Shown: positions 4,655 to 12,743 of the stretch, in pieces
Layout of the letters: each line of letters opens with the position of its first letter
Numbering within the stretch: position 1 is the first letter of the stretch
Virus record (IMG/VR): IMGVR_UViG_3300035070_002684
Location: 1-21,893 of that record
Direction: 5' to 3' (one strand)
Origin: a virus
Length of the DNA stretch: 21,893 bases
The notes under the pieces: model-generated
Database searches by the model: none
Told to the model about the DNA's origin: nothing
Seen by the model: only the letters and a program-made list of their open reading frames with translations
Made by a program: the position numbers and the translations under genes

Positions 4655-5946
4655 CTTCGACCCTATCAGACAAGCAAGAACGTGCTTACTTAGAGAGTAC
4701 AGCTAGGCAAAACCTTTTCCATGGCTCTGTTAGATCAGGGAAGACCTTCTCAAGCATCCTGCGCTTTGCTAAAGACTTAAGACACGCACCCCCTGGAGAC
4801 TTCTTAATATCTGGAGTTACAAGGGAGACGATTCAAAGAAACCTTGGTGCTGACTTCAAACGCATCACTGGCTTTGAGCTTCCCCCTGTGCATAGTAATT
4901 ACTTTAAGATATGGGGTAGAGCTGTTCACATCCTTGGAGCTTCAGACTTACAGGCAGAGCGCAAGATACAAGGCTCGACGCTAGCAGGTGCTTACGTTGA
5001 TGAAGCTGCTTTACTGCCTCATAGCTTTTACAAGATGCTCCTATCTCGACTCAGTGTAACAGGTGCTAAGCTCATTGCTACGATGAACCCACAAGGTCCA
5101 TATCACTGGATGAAAGAGAGTTACATAGATAGAGAGGACGAGCTTGACATGAAGGTCTTTCACTTCGTGCTTAACGATAACCCTAGCCTATCCGACCACT
5201 ATAAAGATAACTTGAGCAAGGAATACACAGGGCTTTGGTACAAGCGTTACATTGAGGGGCTTTGGGTTCTTGCTGAAGGTGTGGTTTATGATTGCTTCAC
5301 GGATGATAGCGTTATCTTAGCACCTCCTAGGCCAGCTCAATATCATGTAATAGGCGTAGACGTAGGCACAACCAACCCAACTTGCTTTGTGGCTATGGGC
5401 TACCATCCTGAAGGCTCTCCCCCTCTGTGGTGTGAGAAAGAGTTTTATTATAACAGCAAGAAAGAAGGAAAGACCAAGGCATACAGCGAGCTTGCAGAGG
5501 ATTTCATAGACTTCATCGAGGGCTTGAATGTTAGAGGAATTTATATAGATCCCTCAGCAGCAGCTTTTATTGCAGAGCTTAGGAAGCTAGGCGTTCAAAA
5601 CATCTATCCAGCCGATAACGACGTGCTCAACGGCATTCAGACACAATACACTTACTTGAGAGATGGAACTTATAAGGTATGCGCCAACTGTATAGAGACT
5701 AGGAGAGAGTACTCAGCTTATATCTGGGACGAAAAGCGAAGTGATAGGGGAGAGGACAAGCCAGTTAAAGAGCATGACCATACGAAGGACGCAGAGCGTT
5801 ACGCTATATATACTTTCTTTAGCAAAATACTAGGCTCACCCACTAGCAGCAAGGAAGAGTTAGACAGGCGATATAATAACTCAATGGGAAGGACAACAAA
5901 GCAGCTCCCTAAGTTTTTTCAAGACAATTCTTTCCCAATGCACTAG
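4651..5946 (+). CDS. terL: Terminase large subunit (packaging ATPase and nuclease)
   Basis: Motor that translocates DNA into the head and cuts it into genome lengths. The 431 residues are complete. Walker A is GSVRSGKT (25-32); Walker B is AGAYVDEAA with D117-E118; TMNPQGPYHW (about 145-154) is the coupling motif. The RNase H-like nuclease follows: IGVDVGTTNPT with D237, IYIDPSAA with D300, and DHTKDAERYA with D380, the three expected acidic metal ligands. Length and order match the PBSX/Terminase_3-type large subunits. It overlaps the small subunit by four bases and precedes the portal, the standard packaging order. Confidence 0.95.
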   Translation: MTSTLSDKQERAYLESTARQNLFHGSVRSGKTFSSILRFAKDLRHAPPGDFLISGVTRETIQRNLGADFKRITGFELPPVHSNYFKIWGRAVHILGASDLQAERKIQGSTLAGAYVDEAALLPHSFYKMLLSRLSVTGAKLIATMNPQGPYHWMKESYIDREDELDMKVFHFVLNDNPSLSDHYKDNLSKEYTGLWYKRYIEGLWVLAEGVVYDCFTDDSVILAPPRPAQYHVIGVDVGTTNPTCFVAMGYHPEGSPPLWCEKEFYYNSKKEGKTKAYSELAEDFIDFIEGLNVRGIYIDPSAAAFIAELRKLGVQNIYPADNDVLNGIQTQYTYLRDGTYKVCANCIETRREYSAYIWDEKRSDRGEDKPVKEHDHTKDAERYAIYTFFSKILGSPTSSKEELDRRYNNSMGRTTKQLPKFFQDNSFPMH

Positions 5947-5980
5947 TATTTAAAATTATAAATCTATAGAGGAAGCCACT

Positions 5981-8071
5981 ATGACCCTTCAAAACTTCCA
6001 AGATCCTAATTATCTTTCCTCTACGGATAGAGACAGAGGAATTTTAGAATATATGAATAGCATTTACGCGGATGCTGCTACTATAAACCAAAGCTTTTGG
6101 ACAGAGGCCGACCTAGACACTCGATTTAGAGCGGGCGATCAACAGCTCTGGAACTCAGTATATGGTAATATGCCAGCTAATAGGCAGAAGCATTTCAATT
6201 TCAATCGCATTAGACGCAATTGCAACATGATTTCAGGCTATCAGCGAGAGCACAGGAAAAGCACCACTGTTTTACCTATCGAAGGCAGCGACCAACAGAC
6301 TAGCGACGACTTTACCGACCTATTCTTTCATCTAAACACTAATGCAAACGTACTATTTAATATTTCAGAGGCTTTTGACCAGACCTTAACGACTGGCTTG
6401 AGCTTCCTTTGTCCATGGATAGATTTCAGAGATGACCCAATAAGCGGAGATATCAAGATAGATGTCGCACCATACAACGAGTTCTTAGTTGATCCTTACT
6501 TTAGAAAGAAAGATATGAGCGATTGTAATTTCTTTTGGCGCAGGAAGTGGATGACTAAGGACATGGCCAGGAGTCTTTACCCTAATGACAAGGAATTAAT
6601 TGATAGTCTCTATTGCGGTAACTCAAGCGATGGTAAGTTTCAATATATGCCTGAGTCGTACCAGAATGGAATGAAGAATTTACTTTATGTTGATGAGTTT
6701 TGGTATCGTTCAACACGCCCCAAGAAAGTCATAGTCGATCTAAAGACAGGGGAATCTATTGAATGGGTGGGAGAAGATCAAAACTTTCTTGATGAGTTCC
6801 AAAGAGATTTCCCTGAAACCCTAGTGATGGAAAGGGAGTGCTCAACTGTAAAGCTCTGCCTCAGCATTCAAGGAAAGGTTATATACAACGATGTAAACCC
6901 AATGGGAATTGATGAATACCCTATCGTACCCGTATGGGCTTACTACGAGCCTCACCTGTCTTACTATCCGTGGAGGGTTCAAGGCGTTTGTAGGGGGCTT
7001 AGAGATGCTCAGTATCTATACAATAGGCGCAAGGTGATTGAGCTTGATATATGCGAGGCTCAGATTACTAGCGGTTATATCTATAAAGAAAACTCTTTAG
7101 TCAATCCCGATGATGTCTTTATGTCGGGACAAGGTAAGGGACTAGCTTTGAAAGCTGAAGCTGATATGAATGATATTAGAGAGATTCAACCCCCTAATAT
7201 CCCTCAGTCTTTATTTGAAATGTCTGGGATTCTAGGACAAGAGTTGCAAGAGATTTCAGGCGTTAACGAGGAGCTCCTAGGCTCAGCCGTTGATGATAAA
7301 GCTGGGATTCTCTCAATGCTAAGGCAGGGAGCAGGGTTAACAACTCTTAAAGTCCTATTCGATCAACTCGATGAGAGTCAAAAGATTCTAGGAAAGCTAC
7401 TGCTGAAGATTATGCAACAGAATTACAGCTATGGGAAAGTCGAAAGGATTCTAGGCCGACCGCCTTCTCAACAGTTCGACAATAAAGCATTTCAAAAGTT
7501 TGATTGTGTTGTTGCTGAAGGAGCTGATACAGACACACAGAAGCAGCTTGAATTTGCTCAGCTATTACACCTAAGAGAAGCAGGTTTACCAATCACTGCG
7601 GAGGATTTAGCAGCAGCTTCAACTCTTCATAATAAGGCAGAGATGGCGGAGAAGTGGAAGGCTAGAGAGGAGAAAGCTCAGGAGATGCAGCAATTTACTG
7701 AGAAGTCTCAAATGGAAATGATTCAAGCACAGATTGAAGACTTACAGGCAAGGGCAACGGCTAATCATGGCTTAGGAATTGAGCGAGTGAGTCGCGTTAA
7801 AGAGAACGAAGCCTTTGCAATTGAAAGGATGGCAGAAGCTAAGAAGGACAGAACGGCAGGGCTATTGAATATCGTTAAAGTTATTCAAGAGCTTCAGACG
7901 GTAGACCTTCAACAGATAGAGAGCATGCTAGCAATAGCGGATAGGCTAGGAGAGAATGAGAATATGGAGGCTACTAGAGACGTAGCTACATTGACTAGCT
8001 CACAGCAGCCAGCGCAACAGTCAGCACAGCCGACCCAACAGCTAGCCCAACAGTTAACATCGAGTATATAG
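5981..8071 (+). CDS. Portal protein, P22-like
   Basis: Twelve-subunit ring at the unique head vertex through which DNA enters and leaves. The 696 residues are close to the P22 gp1 size (about 725) and larger than HK97-type portals. The N-terminal region has FNRIRRNCNMISGYQREHRK (about 75-94), a family hallmark, followed by WID...DVAPYNEFLVDPYFR (the P22-portal 'DP' block). Later come VYLYNRRK-like YLYNRRKVIELD and SGVNEELLG, then long helices (about 540-650) forming wing/barrel helices. The last 25 residues are Gln/Ser-rich. SD GAGGAAG precedes ATG 5981. It is followed by small genes, as in related phages where unknown proteins separate portal and scaffold. Confidence 0.9.
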   Translation: MTLQNFQDPNYLSSTDRDRGILEYMNSIYADAATINQSFWTEADLDTRFRAGDQQLWNSVYGNMPANRQKHFNFNRIRRNCNMISGYQREHRKSTTVLPIEGSDQQTSDDFTDLFFHLNTNANVLFNISEAFDQTLTTGLSFLCPWIDFRDDPISGDIKIDVAPYNEFLVDPYFRKKDMSDCNFFWRRKWMTKDMARSLYPNDKELIDSLYCGNSSDGKFQYMPESYQNGMKNLLYVDEFWYRSTRPKKVIVDLKTGESIEWVGEDQNFLDEFQRDFPETLVMERECSTVKLCLSIQGKVIYNDVNPMGIDEYPIVPVWAYYEPHLSYYPWRVQGVCRGLRDAQYLYNRRKVIELDICEAQITSGYIYKENSLVNPDDVFMSGQGKGLALKAEADMNDIREIQPPNIPQSLFEMSGILGQELQEISGVNEELLGSAVDDKAGILSMLRQGAGLTTLKVLFDQLDESQKILGKLLLKIMQQNYSYGKVERILGRPPSQQFDNKAFQKFDCVVAEGADTDTQKQLEFAQLLHLREAGLPITAEDLAAASTLHNKAEMAEKWKAREEKAQEMQQFTEKSQMEMIQAQIEDLQARATANHGLGIERVSRVKENEAFAIERMAEAKKDRTAGLLNIVKVIQELQTVDLQQIESMLAIADRLGENENMEATRDVATLTSSQQPAQQSAQPTQQLAQQLTSSI

Positions 8072-8136
8072 AATTTGTTTTACAACAAGTTTAAATTTTG
8101 TTTATCTAAGTAACCAAAGCCGAAGGAGGTTTCCCC

Positions 8137-8325
8137 ATGGCATCAGCAAAAGCAAGTAAGCAAGGTAAGTCTTACAAAAATAACATGTGCAATCTGCCAC
8201 AAGATGTAAAGCACGAGTTCTACCCTAAGCAGAGTTTTTCAGTGAAGGATAACGGGAAGTATCCCGATGATCTTTCTATGTTAGACGCTAATCATGCTAA
8301 GGATTCAAAGAAACTTGTGAGGTAA
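8137..8325 (+). CDS. Small hypothetical protein, 62 residues
   Basis: Not recognised. The protein is basic and polar, with a Lys/Ser start (ASAKASKQGKSYKNN) and a middle resembling a short extended region (DVKHEFYPKQSFSVKD). It contains one cysteine and no membrane segment. A very strong SD (AAGGAGG, about 7 bases upstream) supports translation. A TTGTT-TTAC-AACAA hairpin lies in the 65-base gap after the portal gene. Confidence 0.6.
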   Translation: MASAKASKQGKSYKNNMCNLPQDVKHEFYPKQSFSVKDNGKYPDDLSMLDANHAKDSKKLVR

Positions 8326-8328
8326 ATA

Positions 8329-8448
8329 ATGCTTCAGTGGGAAAAGCGTTTAAGAGAGTTAGAGAAATCAGCTCCTAAAGCTAAGAAGAAGCAGCCTCCT
8401 AAGAAGCCTTCTCCTATCAAAAAAGATAGGAGGGGCTATGTTGCTTGA
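8329..8448 (+). CDS. Very small basic protein, 39 residues
   Basis: Starts 3 bases after the previous stop with a GAGGT SD five bases upstream. The protein begins with an amphipathic helix (LQWEKRLRELEK) and continues into a lysine/proline-rich tail (APKAKKKQPPKKPSPIKKDRR). No family is recognised; the tail is like that of histone-H1-type or other nucleic-acid-binding tails. It overlaps the next start by 11 bases in a different frame, a coupled arrangement. Confidence 0.5.
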   Translation: MLQWEKRLRELEKSAPKAKKKQPPKKPSPIKKDRRGYVA

Positions 8449-8908
8449 TGATGTAAAGCCAACAGTTGGCGAAGAATCTTTAAAGCGAATTATGAGTGGT
8501 GACAAGCAAGAAGTTGGTGAGACTTCTGGCGCCATGAATAAGACGTATGAAGAGGAGCTGATGGAATGTGTTCATGAGTATCAGAAAAAACGCCTTGAGA
8601 ATGTAAAGCCGTTTTACGTTGTAGTTTTAGCAAAGAAAGAACGCTTAATGAAGAATGTTGTTAGACGTTACTTTTTTGGTAGAGAGTCAGAGCCTACACC
8701 TGAATATGATCAAGCTGTTTACGAGGTAAACCCTAAAGATCAACAGGTTAACTTTCAATGGCAGATTCCAGATATAGAGTCTTATCATGATATGGTATTC
8801 AATGGGCATCTATATGACATAGAGCAGCAGCAGCTTGTTTCATTTTGTAAAGCCATGCATGAAAATAGGCTTGCAAAGTTTCAGAGATTTAAAGTAATAA
8901 CTAGCTGA
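8438..8908 (+). CDS. Conserved phage hypothetical protein in the portal-scaffold interval
   Basis: A 156-residue protein. Residues about 55-150 look like a small protein that I recall between portal and scaffold in other P22/N4-like phages: KPFYVVVLAKKERLMKNVVR, RESEPTPEYDQAVYEV, FQWQIPDIESYHDMVFN, and a C-terminal helix with QQLVSFCKAMHENRLAKFQ. Its function is unknown; a structural or assembly role is likely only from position. SD AGGAGG lies directly upstream of ATG 8438. A strong terminator follows 45 bases after the stop, so this is the last gene of the packaging transcript. Confidence 0.65.
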   Translation: MLLDDVKPTVGEESLKRIMSGDKQEVGETSGAMNKTYEEELMECVHEYQKKRLENVKPFYVVVLAKKERLMKNVVRRYFFGRESEPTPEYDQAVYEVNPKDQQVNFQWQIPDIESYHDMVFNGHLYDIEQQQLVSFCKAMHENRLAKFQRFKVITS

Positions 8909-8953
8909 ATGCTTATTTTGATGTGTATCATTTTTTTCCATTCGTTTCCTTTT

Positions 8954-8985
8954 CGCTCTATTCTCCTGGGTAGAGCGTTTTTTTT
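8954..8985 (+). terminator. Strong rho-independent terminator after the packaging genes
   Basis: Perfect seven-pair stem CGCTCTA (8954-8960) and TAGAGCG (8971-8977) with a ten-base loop, followed by eight Ts (8978-8985). It works in the plus direction only. The convergent HTH gene's stop codon (8984-8986) lies at the end of the T-run. Confidence 0.9.
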
Positions 8986-9202
8986 ATTGAATCCTTTCCG
9001 AAAGCCACTCTATCAATAGATTCTTTGGATAGACAACTTTCCTAGTCCCCATTCTTACCCTTGGTGGACAGCATCCCCTTTTGAACTCATGGCATATATT
9101 AGATGGGGAATTGAACAGCCCTAGCTTGATCAAATCCCTTGATGTTAAAAAATCGGGGATATTCTTAAGAGATTCCTCTATAGATTCTTTATTTGAATAC
9201 AT
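8984..9202 (-). CDS. Winged-helix/HTH DNA-binding protein (AlpA/excisionase-like)
   Basis: A 72-residue putative transcription regulator. The pattern FLTSRDLIKLGLFNSPSNIC (about 18-37) is a helix-turn-helix opening, followed by HEFKRGCCPPRVRMGTRKVV and YPKNLLIEWL, the wing and last helix typical of MerR/AlpA/excisionase-like small HTH proteins ('..G..P....iG.R.v.y...dl..WL'). It is oriented against the structural genes on both sides. SD AAAGGA lies about 5 bases upstream of the ATG. Its start faces a promoter region with a 16-bp palindrome, so it probably controls itself and/or the capsid genes. It could instead be an excisionase-type DNA-bending protein. Confidence 0.7.
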   Translation of the reverse strand: MYSNKESIEESLKNIPDFLTSRDLIKLGLFNSPSNICHEFKRGCCPPRVRMGTRKVVYPKNLLIEWLSERIQ

Positions 9203-9314
9203 TTATTTTCCTTTGTTTTCTTCTGTAAACTATATATTTCAAAACCTAACGATATTGTTGTCATATTAACATTTCTAGGTGAGAGAAGTCTATTATTTTA
9301 TGGCTAATTTCTTT

Positions 9315-9344
9315 TTGACAAAATTGTTTACTAGCTAGTAAATT
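9315..9344 (+). promoter_or_regulatory. Candidate promoter for the scaffold-capsid transcript
   Basis: Perfect -35 TTGACA (9315-9320) with a candidate -10 TAAATT (9339-9344, 18-base spacer; four of six matches). Transcription would run into the scaffold gene at 9414. The placement after the terminator at 8954-8985 makes a promoter here necessary for high capsid expression unless transcription reads through. Confidence 0.55.
9327..9342. promoter_or_regulatory. Perfect 16-bp palindrome, candidate operator
   Basis: TTTACTAGCTAGTAAA is a perfect inverted repeat lying between the TTGACA and the -10 of the scaffold promoter. A repressor bound here would block RNA polymerase. The half-site TTTACTAG recurs at 3471-3478 in the leader of the minus-strand cassette. 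The divergent HTH protein is the obvious candidate ligand, but this is inference. Confidence 0.55.
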
Positions 9345-9413
9345 CAAATTGATTCTAGCAATGTTAGGGTCAGTGCTGTAACTGGACTCGCAATCCAAAT
9401 AATGAGGTTTTTA

Positions 9414-10127
9414 ATGTCAGAAGTAGAAGAAACGGTTGTAGAAGAGGGAATCGCCACCCCTGAAGCTGAAACATTAAACGCACAACTAGATGCAGGAACT
9501 TATGAAGAGCCCGTTGCACCTGAGGAAAACCCTCAAGACCGCAATTGGAAACAAGTAAGGGAACGTATCGAAGAGTTAGAACGCTCTAATAATCAATTGT
9601 CGAACGCAGTAAAGCAGCAGCATTCTAAACCTACGATGGAAGAATCTCTTCCCGACTGGGCGAATGTTGATGATGAGGATTTGCTTACTAAGAAGCAGAC
9701 TATGGGAGTTGCCGAGAAGGTAGCTGCTGAAGCTGTTAGAAAAGCTCTCCAGCAAAGAGAGTATGAGCAAGCCCCCAAGCTTATTGAAGATCAGATGAAA
9801 GACTATAACAGCGTTGTGACTCCTGAAAATGTTGAACGATTAAAACAAACGAACCCACGTTTGGCAGCGAGTTTAGGGGATGTAAAAGATCCCTATGCAC
9901 AAGGAGCTTTGGCTTACTCTTATATTAAGTCTCAAGGGATTTATAAAGAGAGTGATGAAGTTGGTAATCGACAAAGGGCATTAGCTAACGCTAAGAAGCC
10001 TTTGCCAGTATCAGCAGCTAAGCCAAGTAATGCGTTGGAATCAGCAAATGCTTATGCCAATGGTCTTACTCCCGAAGTTAAGAAACAACTTTTTGCGGAG
10101 ATGCAAGCTGCCATCAGAAAGGGTTAA
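9414..10127 (+). CDS. Capsid scaffolding protein (putative)
   Basis: A 237-residue, highly charged, helical protein immediately upstream of the coat protein, the usual scaffold position. The N-terminal 45 residues are acidic (EVEETVVEEG, EEPVAPEENPQD). A helix with coiled-coil character (QVRERIEELERSNNQLSNAV, about 48-67) follows, then a helical middle and a C-terminal amphipathic helix (TPEVKKQLFAEMQAAIRKG) that could contact the coat protein. ATG 9414 is preferred because GAGG lies six bases upstream; ATG 9402 would put the SD inside the gene. Scaffold sequences are poorly conserved, so the call rests on composition and position. Confidence 0.75.
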   Translation: MSEVEETVVEEGIATPEAETLNAQLDAGTYEEPVAPEENPQDRNWKQVRERIEELERSNNQLSNAVKQQHSKPTMEESLPDWANVDDEDLLTKKQTMGVAEKVAAEAVRKALQQREYEQAPKLIEDQMKDYNSVVTPENVERLKQTNPRLAASLGDVKDPYAQGALAYSYIKSQGIYKESDEVGNRQRALANAKKPLPVSAAKPSNALESANAYANGLTPEVKKQLFAEMQAAIRKG

Positions 10128-10147
10128 TAACTTTCTGAGGTAAAAAC

Positions 10148-11095
10148 ATGACCACTACTTCCAGTGTTCTACCGGCTCCAGTGCAGCAAAGTTTTGATAT
10201 GAAACTTTTGTCTGTGCCTACACCTAATTTTATTCATAAGATCCCTGCGATGCTTAAGAATATGCCAGCTAACGGTGGTACTACACTCCGTATGCGTAGG
10301 TATAATGCTTTAGCTTCTGCAACGGTACCTTTGGGGAATAGTGGTATTCATCCACCTCCTCAACAGCTAACAGCAGTCAATATTGACGCTGACATGGATT
10401 TCTACGGTACTTATGTACTTTTAAACGAACAAGTTACACTTCAGTCTCAAGACCCTGTTTTGAATGAAGCTGCTCGTCGTCTAGGAGTTTCTTTAAGACA
10501 AACCGAGGACGAATTATCCAGAAATATGCTCCAGTCAACCAGTAGTTTCATAAACGGTGTCGCAGGTACTAACGGCGATAATCCGACTGAGGCTGCTCGT
10601 GCCGACATGGACGTTATTATTCGTACTCTTGCTGGTGCTGACTGCATGACTATCGCAGACAACATCGAGGGCGAGGATAAATTTGGAACGGCTCCTGTAC
10701 GTGACGCCTATTTTGCACTAGGAAGCACTGATTTAATCGGTGACTTAGAGCAAGTAAATGGTTTCATTGCTAAGGCTCAATACCCATCACAAATGAACGT
10801 TCTTCGTTCTGAGTGGGGTTCTGTTTCTAACTTGAGATTCCTTCTTTCATCTGCTGGTTCTGTAAGTTCCGGTGCTTCGATGAATGCTGCTGATGTTTAC
10901 AACATCTTTTGCGTAGGAATGGAAGCTTATTGCTCTGTAGAGCAAGACGGTTACTCAGCTCAATTCATCTATAGACCACCTATTTACGATGGTCCTTTAG
11001 CTCTGAATGCTTCTGCTGGTTACAAGTTCGGAGAAGTGCCACGTATCACCAACGATGCTTGGGTTATTAACTATCGTGTAACCCTATCAGTTTAA
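10148..11095 (+). CDS. Major capsid protein, N4-gp56 family
   Basis: Main shell protein with the HK97 fold. The 315 residues match the N4-gp56-type pattern: an early ML..MPANGGTTLRMRRYN (about 35-53), ATVPLGNSGIHPPPQQLT, then YGTYVLLNEQVTLQSQDP (about 86-103), a helical spine with RLGVSLRQTEDELSRN, VRDAYFALGSTDLIGDLEQV (about 183-202), and SEWGSVSNLRFLLSS (about 221-235), which is a family hallmark. SD GAGGT precedes the start. It follows scaffold and precedes a two-repeat capsid-adjacent protein. There is no sign of a protease domain or a cleaved N-terminal extension. Confidence 0.88.
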   Translation: MTTTSSVLPAPVQQSFDMKLLSVPTPNFIHKIPAMLKNMPANGGTTLRMRRYNALASATVPLGNSGIHPPPQQLTAVNIDADMDFYGTYVLLNEQVTLQSQDPVLNEAARRLGVSLRQTEDELSRNMLQSTSSFINGVAGTNGDNPTEAARADMDVIIRTLAGADCMTIADNIEGEDKFGTAPVRDAYFALGSTDLIGDLEQVNGFIAKAQYPSQMNVLRSEWGSVSNLRFLLSSAGSVSSGASMNAADVYNIFCVGMEAYCSVEQDGYSAQFIYRPPIYDGPLALNASAGYKFGEVPRITNDAWVINYRVTLSV

Positions 11096-11105
11096 GGAGG
11101 ATATC

Positions 11106-12065
11106 ATGCCATACGGACAAGTAGAAGAAAGCGGTTCCTTCACTTCTGATGGAGCAGATCATTTCATCCCTTTAAGGGCTGACTTTGATTGGATGGAAGT
11201 TAAAAACTTCACTCAACAAGCAACTACTCAAAACCCTGGGCGAGGAATCGCTTTCAGTTGGCAGCGAGGAATGGCTGATGATGTTGGAATGATGGTTTCT
11301 AAAGAAAATGCAGCTAATACGGTGACGTATGAAACGCTTGCAAGTGGTGGTTTCCTTCGCATTGAAGAGAATCAAGCTGAATCTTTAGAGGCAGCACCAG
11401 CAAATGCTATTACAGCGATTACAGCAGCTAATCCTGCCGTAGTAAGTCAAGTGTCTCATGGTTATGTAACTGGTGATGTCGTAAGGCTAACTGGTACTAC
11501 AGGCATGTTGCAAATTGCTGGAATGGACTTTCATATTACCCGTGTTGACGCTAACAGCTATCAGCTCACTTATCTAGATGCTTCTGGATATGCTGCTGCT
11601 GCTACTGCTGGTGCTAGCCGTCGGTTCCTTTATGAGAATCCTTTCACACCACGTAAGAAATATATTAATTCTATTTCTTTAGCAGCTAGTGCAGTTGTCG
11701 AGTTCACAACTCTTCACGGCTATCAAGTCGGAGAGCGCATTAGTTTTAGGGTTCCTGCTGCTCTTGGAATGGTAGAGATGAACGGCCTTGTTGGTGAAAT
11801 CACAGCGATTTCTACTAACACAGTCACAGTCAATATCAATTCAACTGCTTTTACAGCTTTTGCTTTCCCTGCTTCTGGAAGCGTTCCTTTCACTCAAGCG
11901 CATGTTGTGCCTGAAGGTGAAGTTGGAAACGTTCTTTCTGGAGCAATTAGAAACTCAGCAAGATTAGTCATGCGTTTAGCTGCTGGGGTTGATTCTCCTG
12001 CTGGCTCAACTAGTGATGTTATTTACTGGAGAGCTGGGAAGTCAGATTTAAACACAGCAGAATAA
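11106..12065 (+). CDS. Capsid-adjacent virion protein with two FCCH-like beta-barrel repeats
   Basis: A 319-residue protein, coupled to the coat gene by a perfect SD (AAGGAGG). Residues about 99-172 (ITAITAANPAVVSQVSHGY, GDVVRLTG, VDANSYQLTY) match the small beta-barrel resembling the FCCH domain of ubiquitin-activating E1, which occurs widely in phage structural proteins. Residues about 185-265 are a second, diverged copy (FTTLHGYQVGERISFRVP, GMVEMNGLVGEIT). The N- and C-terminal parts (about 1-95 and 270-319) form a separate base, probably binding the shell. It is probably a decoration or head-fibre protein; it could also be a head-tail component. No ubiquitin activity is implied. Confidence 0.65.
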   Translation: MPYGQVEESGSFTSDGADHFIPLRADFDWMEVKNFTQQATTQNPGRGIAFSWQRGMADDVGMMVSKENAANTVTYETLASGGFLRIEENQAESLEAAPANAITAITAANPAVVSQVSHGYVTGDVVRLTGTTGMLQIAGMDFHITRVDANSYQLTYLDASGYAAAATAGASRRFLYENPFTPRKKYINSISLAASAVVEFTTLHGYQVGERISFRVPAALGMVEMNGLVGEITAISTNTVTVNINSTAFTAFAFPASGSVPFTQAHVVPEGEVGNVLSGAIRNSARLVMRLAAGVDSPAGSTSDVIYWRAGKSDLNTAE

Positions 12066-12077
12066 TTCTACTGAGGA

Positions 12078-12112
12078 GAGGGGAATTCTTTTCCCCCCCC
12101 CTCATTTTAATT
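12078..12112 (+). terminator. Possible weak terminator/attenuator with a nine-C tract
   Basis: GAGGGG (12078-12083) can pair with CCCCTC (12098-12103), or GGGGAA (12080-12085) with TTCCCC (12091-12096), followed by ATTTTAATTTT. A run of nine Cs spans 12093-12101. The tail is interrupted by A residues, so termination would be partial, which would reduce genes downstream of the capsid genes. Confidence 0.4.
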
Positions 12113-12127
12113 TTAAGGAGCAACTAA

Positions 12128-12733
12128 ATGGCTAATGATAAAAAAGTTACAAAAGAAAAGATAGAAACAGCAGCAGCAGATTTTCCGAAAGATGATAAAG
12201 CCCTGGATATGATGAAATTCCAAGATAGTCTTATCGCTAGACTTGAAGGCTTTGAAAAGAAGATGGAGTCACTTCAGGAAGAGAATGCTTTGCTTAACAA
12301 GCAGATTAAGCTTAAAGATCAACTTGGACAAGACCCTCTATCTTATACTAGCGGAGTTGCTGGTAAGAAGATTGAAGCCCCTAATGTTATTCCTTCCTAC
12401 AGTGCAAGATTGCTAAGAGCGATGGAAGAAGACGACCAGATTGTTGAAGGGAAGTTTGAGTTTAAAGAAATTACTAATCCTAAAGAAGCTAAAGGTTCAA
12501 CTGTGACGTTTCACTTCAGGAAATATCCAGGCAAACCAGTAGTAACATATACTTTAAAACACAATGAGATTAGACAGATTCCTCTAGGTGTTGCTAACCA
12601 TATAAACGGTCAACTTGGAGGCTGTAAGTATTCAGTTCACAAGCATGTGATGGATCAAAATGGCATTCCTAAAGTTGATAATGGATGCGATGAAGTACAT
12701 AGAATGGGTTTCCATAGCACTAAATTCATGTAA
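12128..12733 (+). CDS. Conserved phage protein with coiled coil and Cys/His-rich C-terminus
   Basis: A 201-residue protein. Residues about 28-67 are a strong coiled coil (MMKFQDSLIARLEGFEKKME, then SLQEENALLNKQIKLKDQ). A beta-rich domain follows (GSTVTFHFRKYPGKPVVTYT), then a conserved block (RQIPLGVANHINGQLGGC, about 149-166) that I recall from unannotated head proteins of related phages. The C-terminus carries C166, H171, H173, C187, H191 and H196, a possible metal site. The function is unknown; the position between capsid and tail-adaptor genes suggests a minor head or head-completion protein. SD AAGGAG lies 7 bases upstream. Confidence 0.6.
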   Translation: MANDKKVTKEKIETAAADFPKDDKALDMMKFQDSLIARLEGFEKKMESLQEENALLNKQIKLKDQLGQDPLSYTSGVAGKKIEAPNVIPSYSARLLRAMEEDDQIVEGKFEFKEITNPKEAKGSTVTFHFRKYPGKPVVTYTLKHNEIRQIPLGVANHINGQLGGCKYSVHKHVMDQNGIPKVDNGCDEVHRMGFHSTKFM

Positions 12734-12743
12734 GAGGTAAGAG

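Noticed and set aside
9381-9397. tRNA-like anticodon arm (TGGA-CTCGCAA-TCCA)
   Set aside because: The four-pair stem and seven-base loop resemble an anticodon arm, but no acceptor stem, D-arm or T-arm can be built around it, so it is not a tRNA gene and there is no support for an attachment site.
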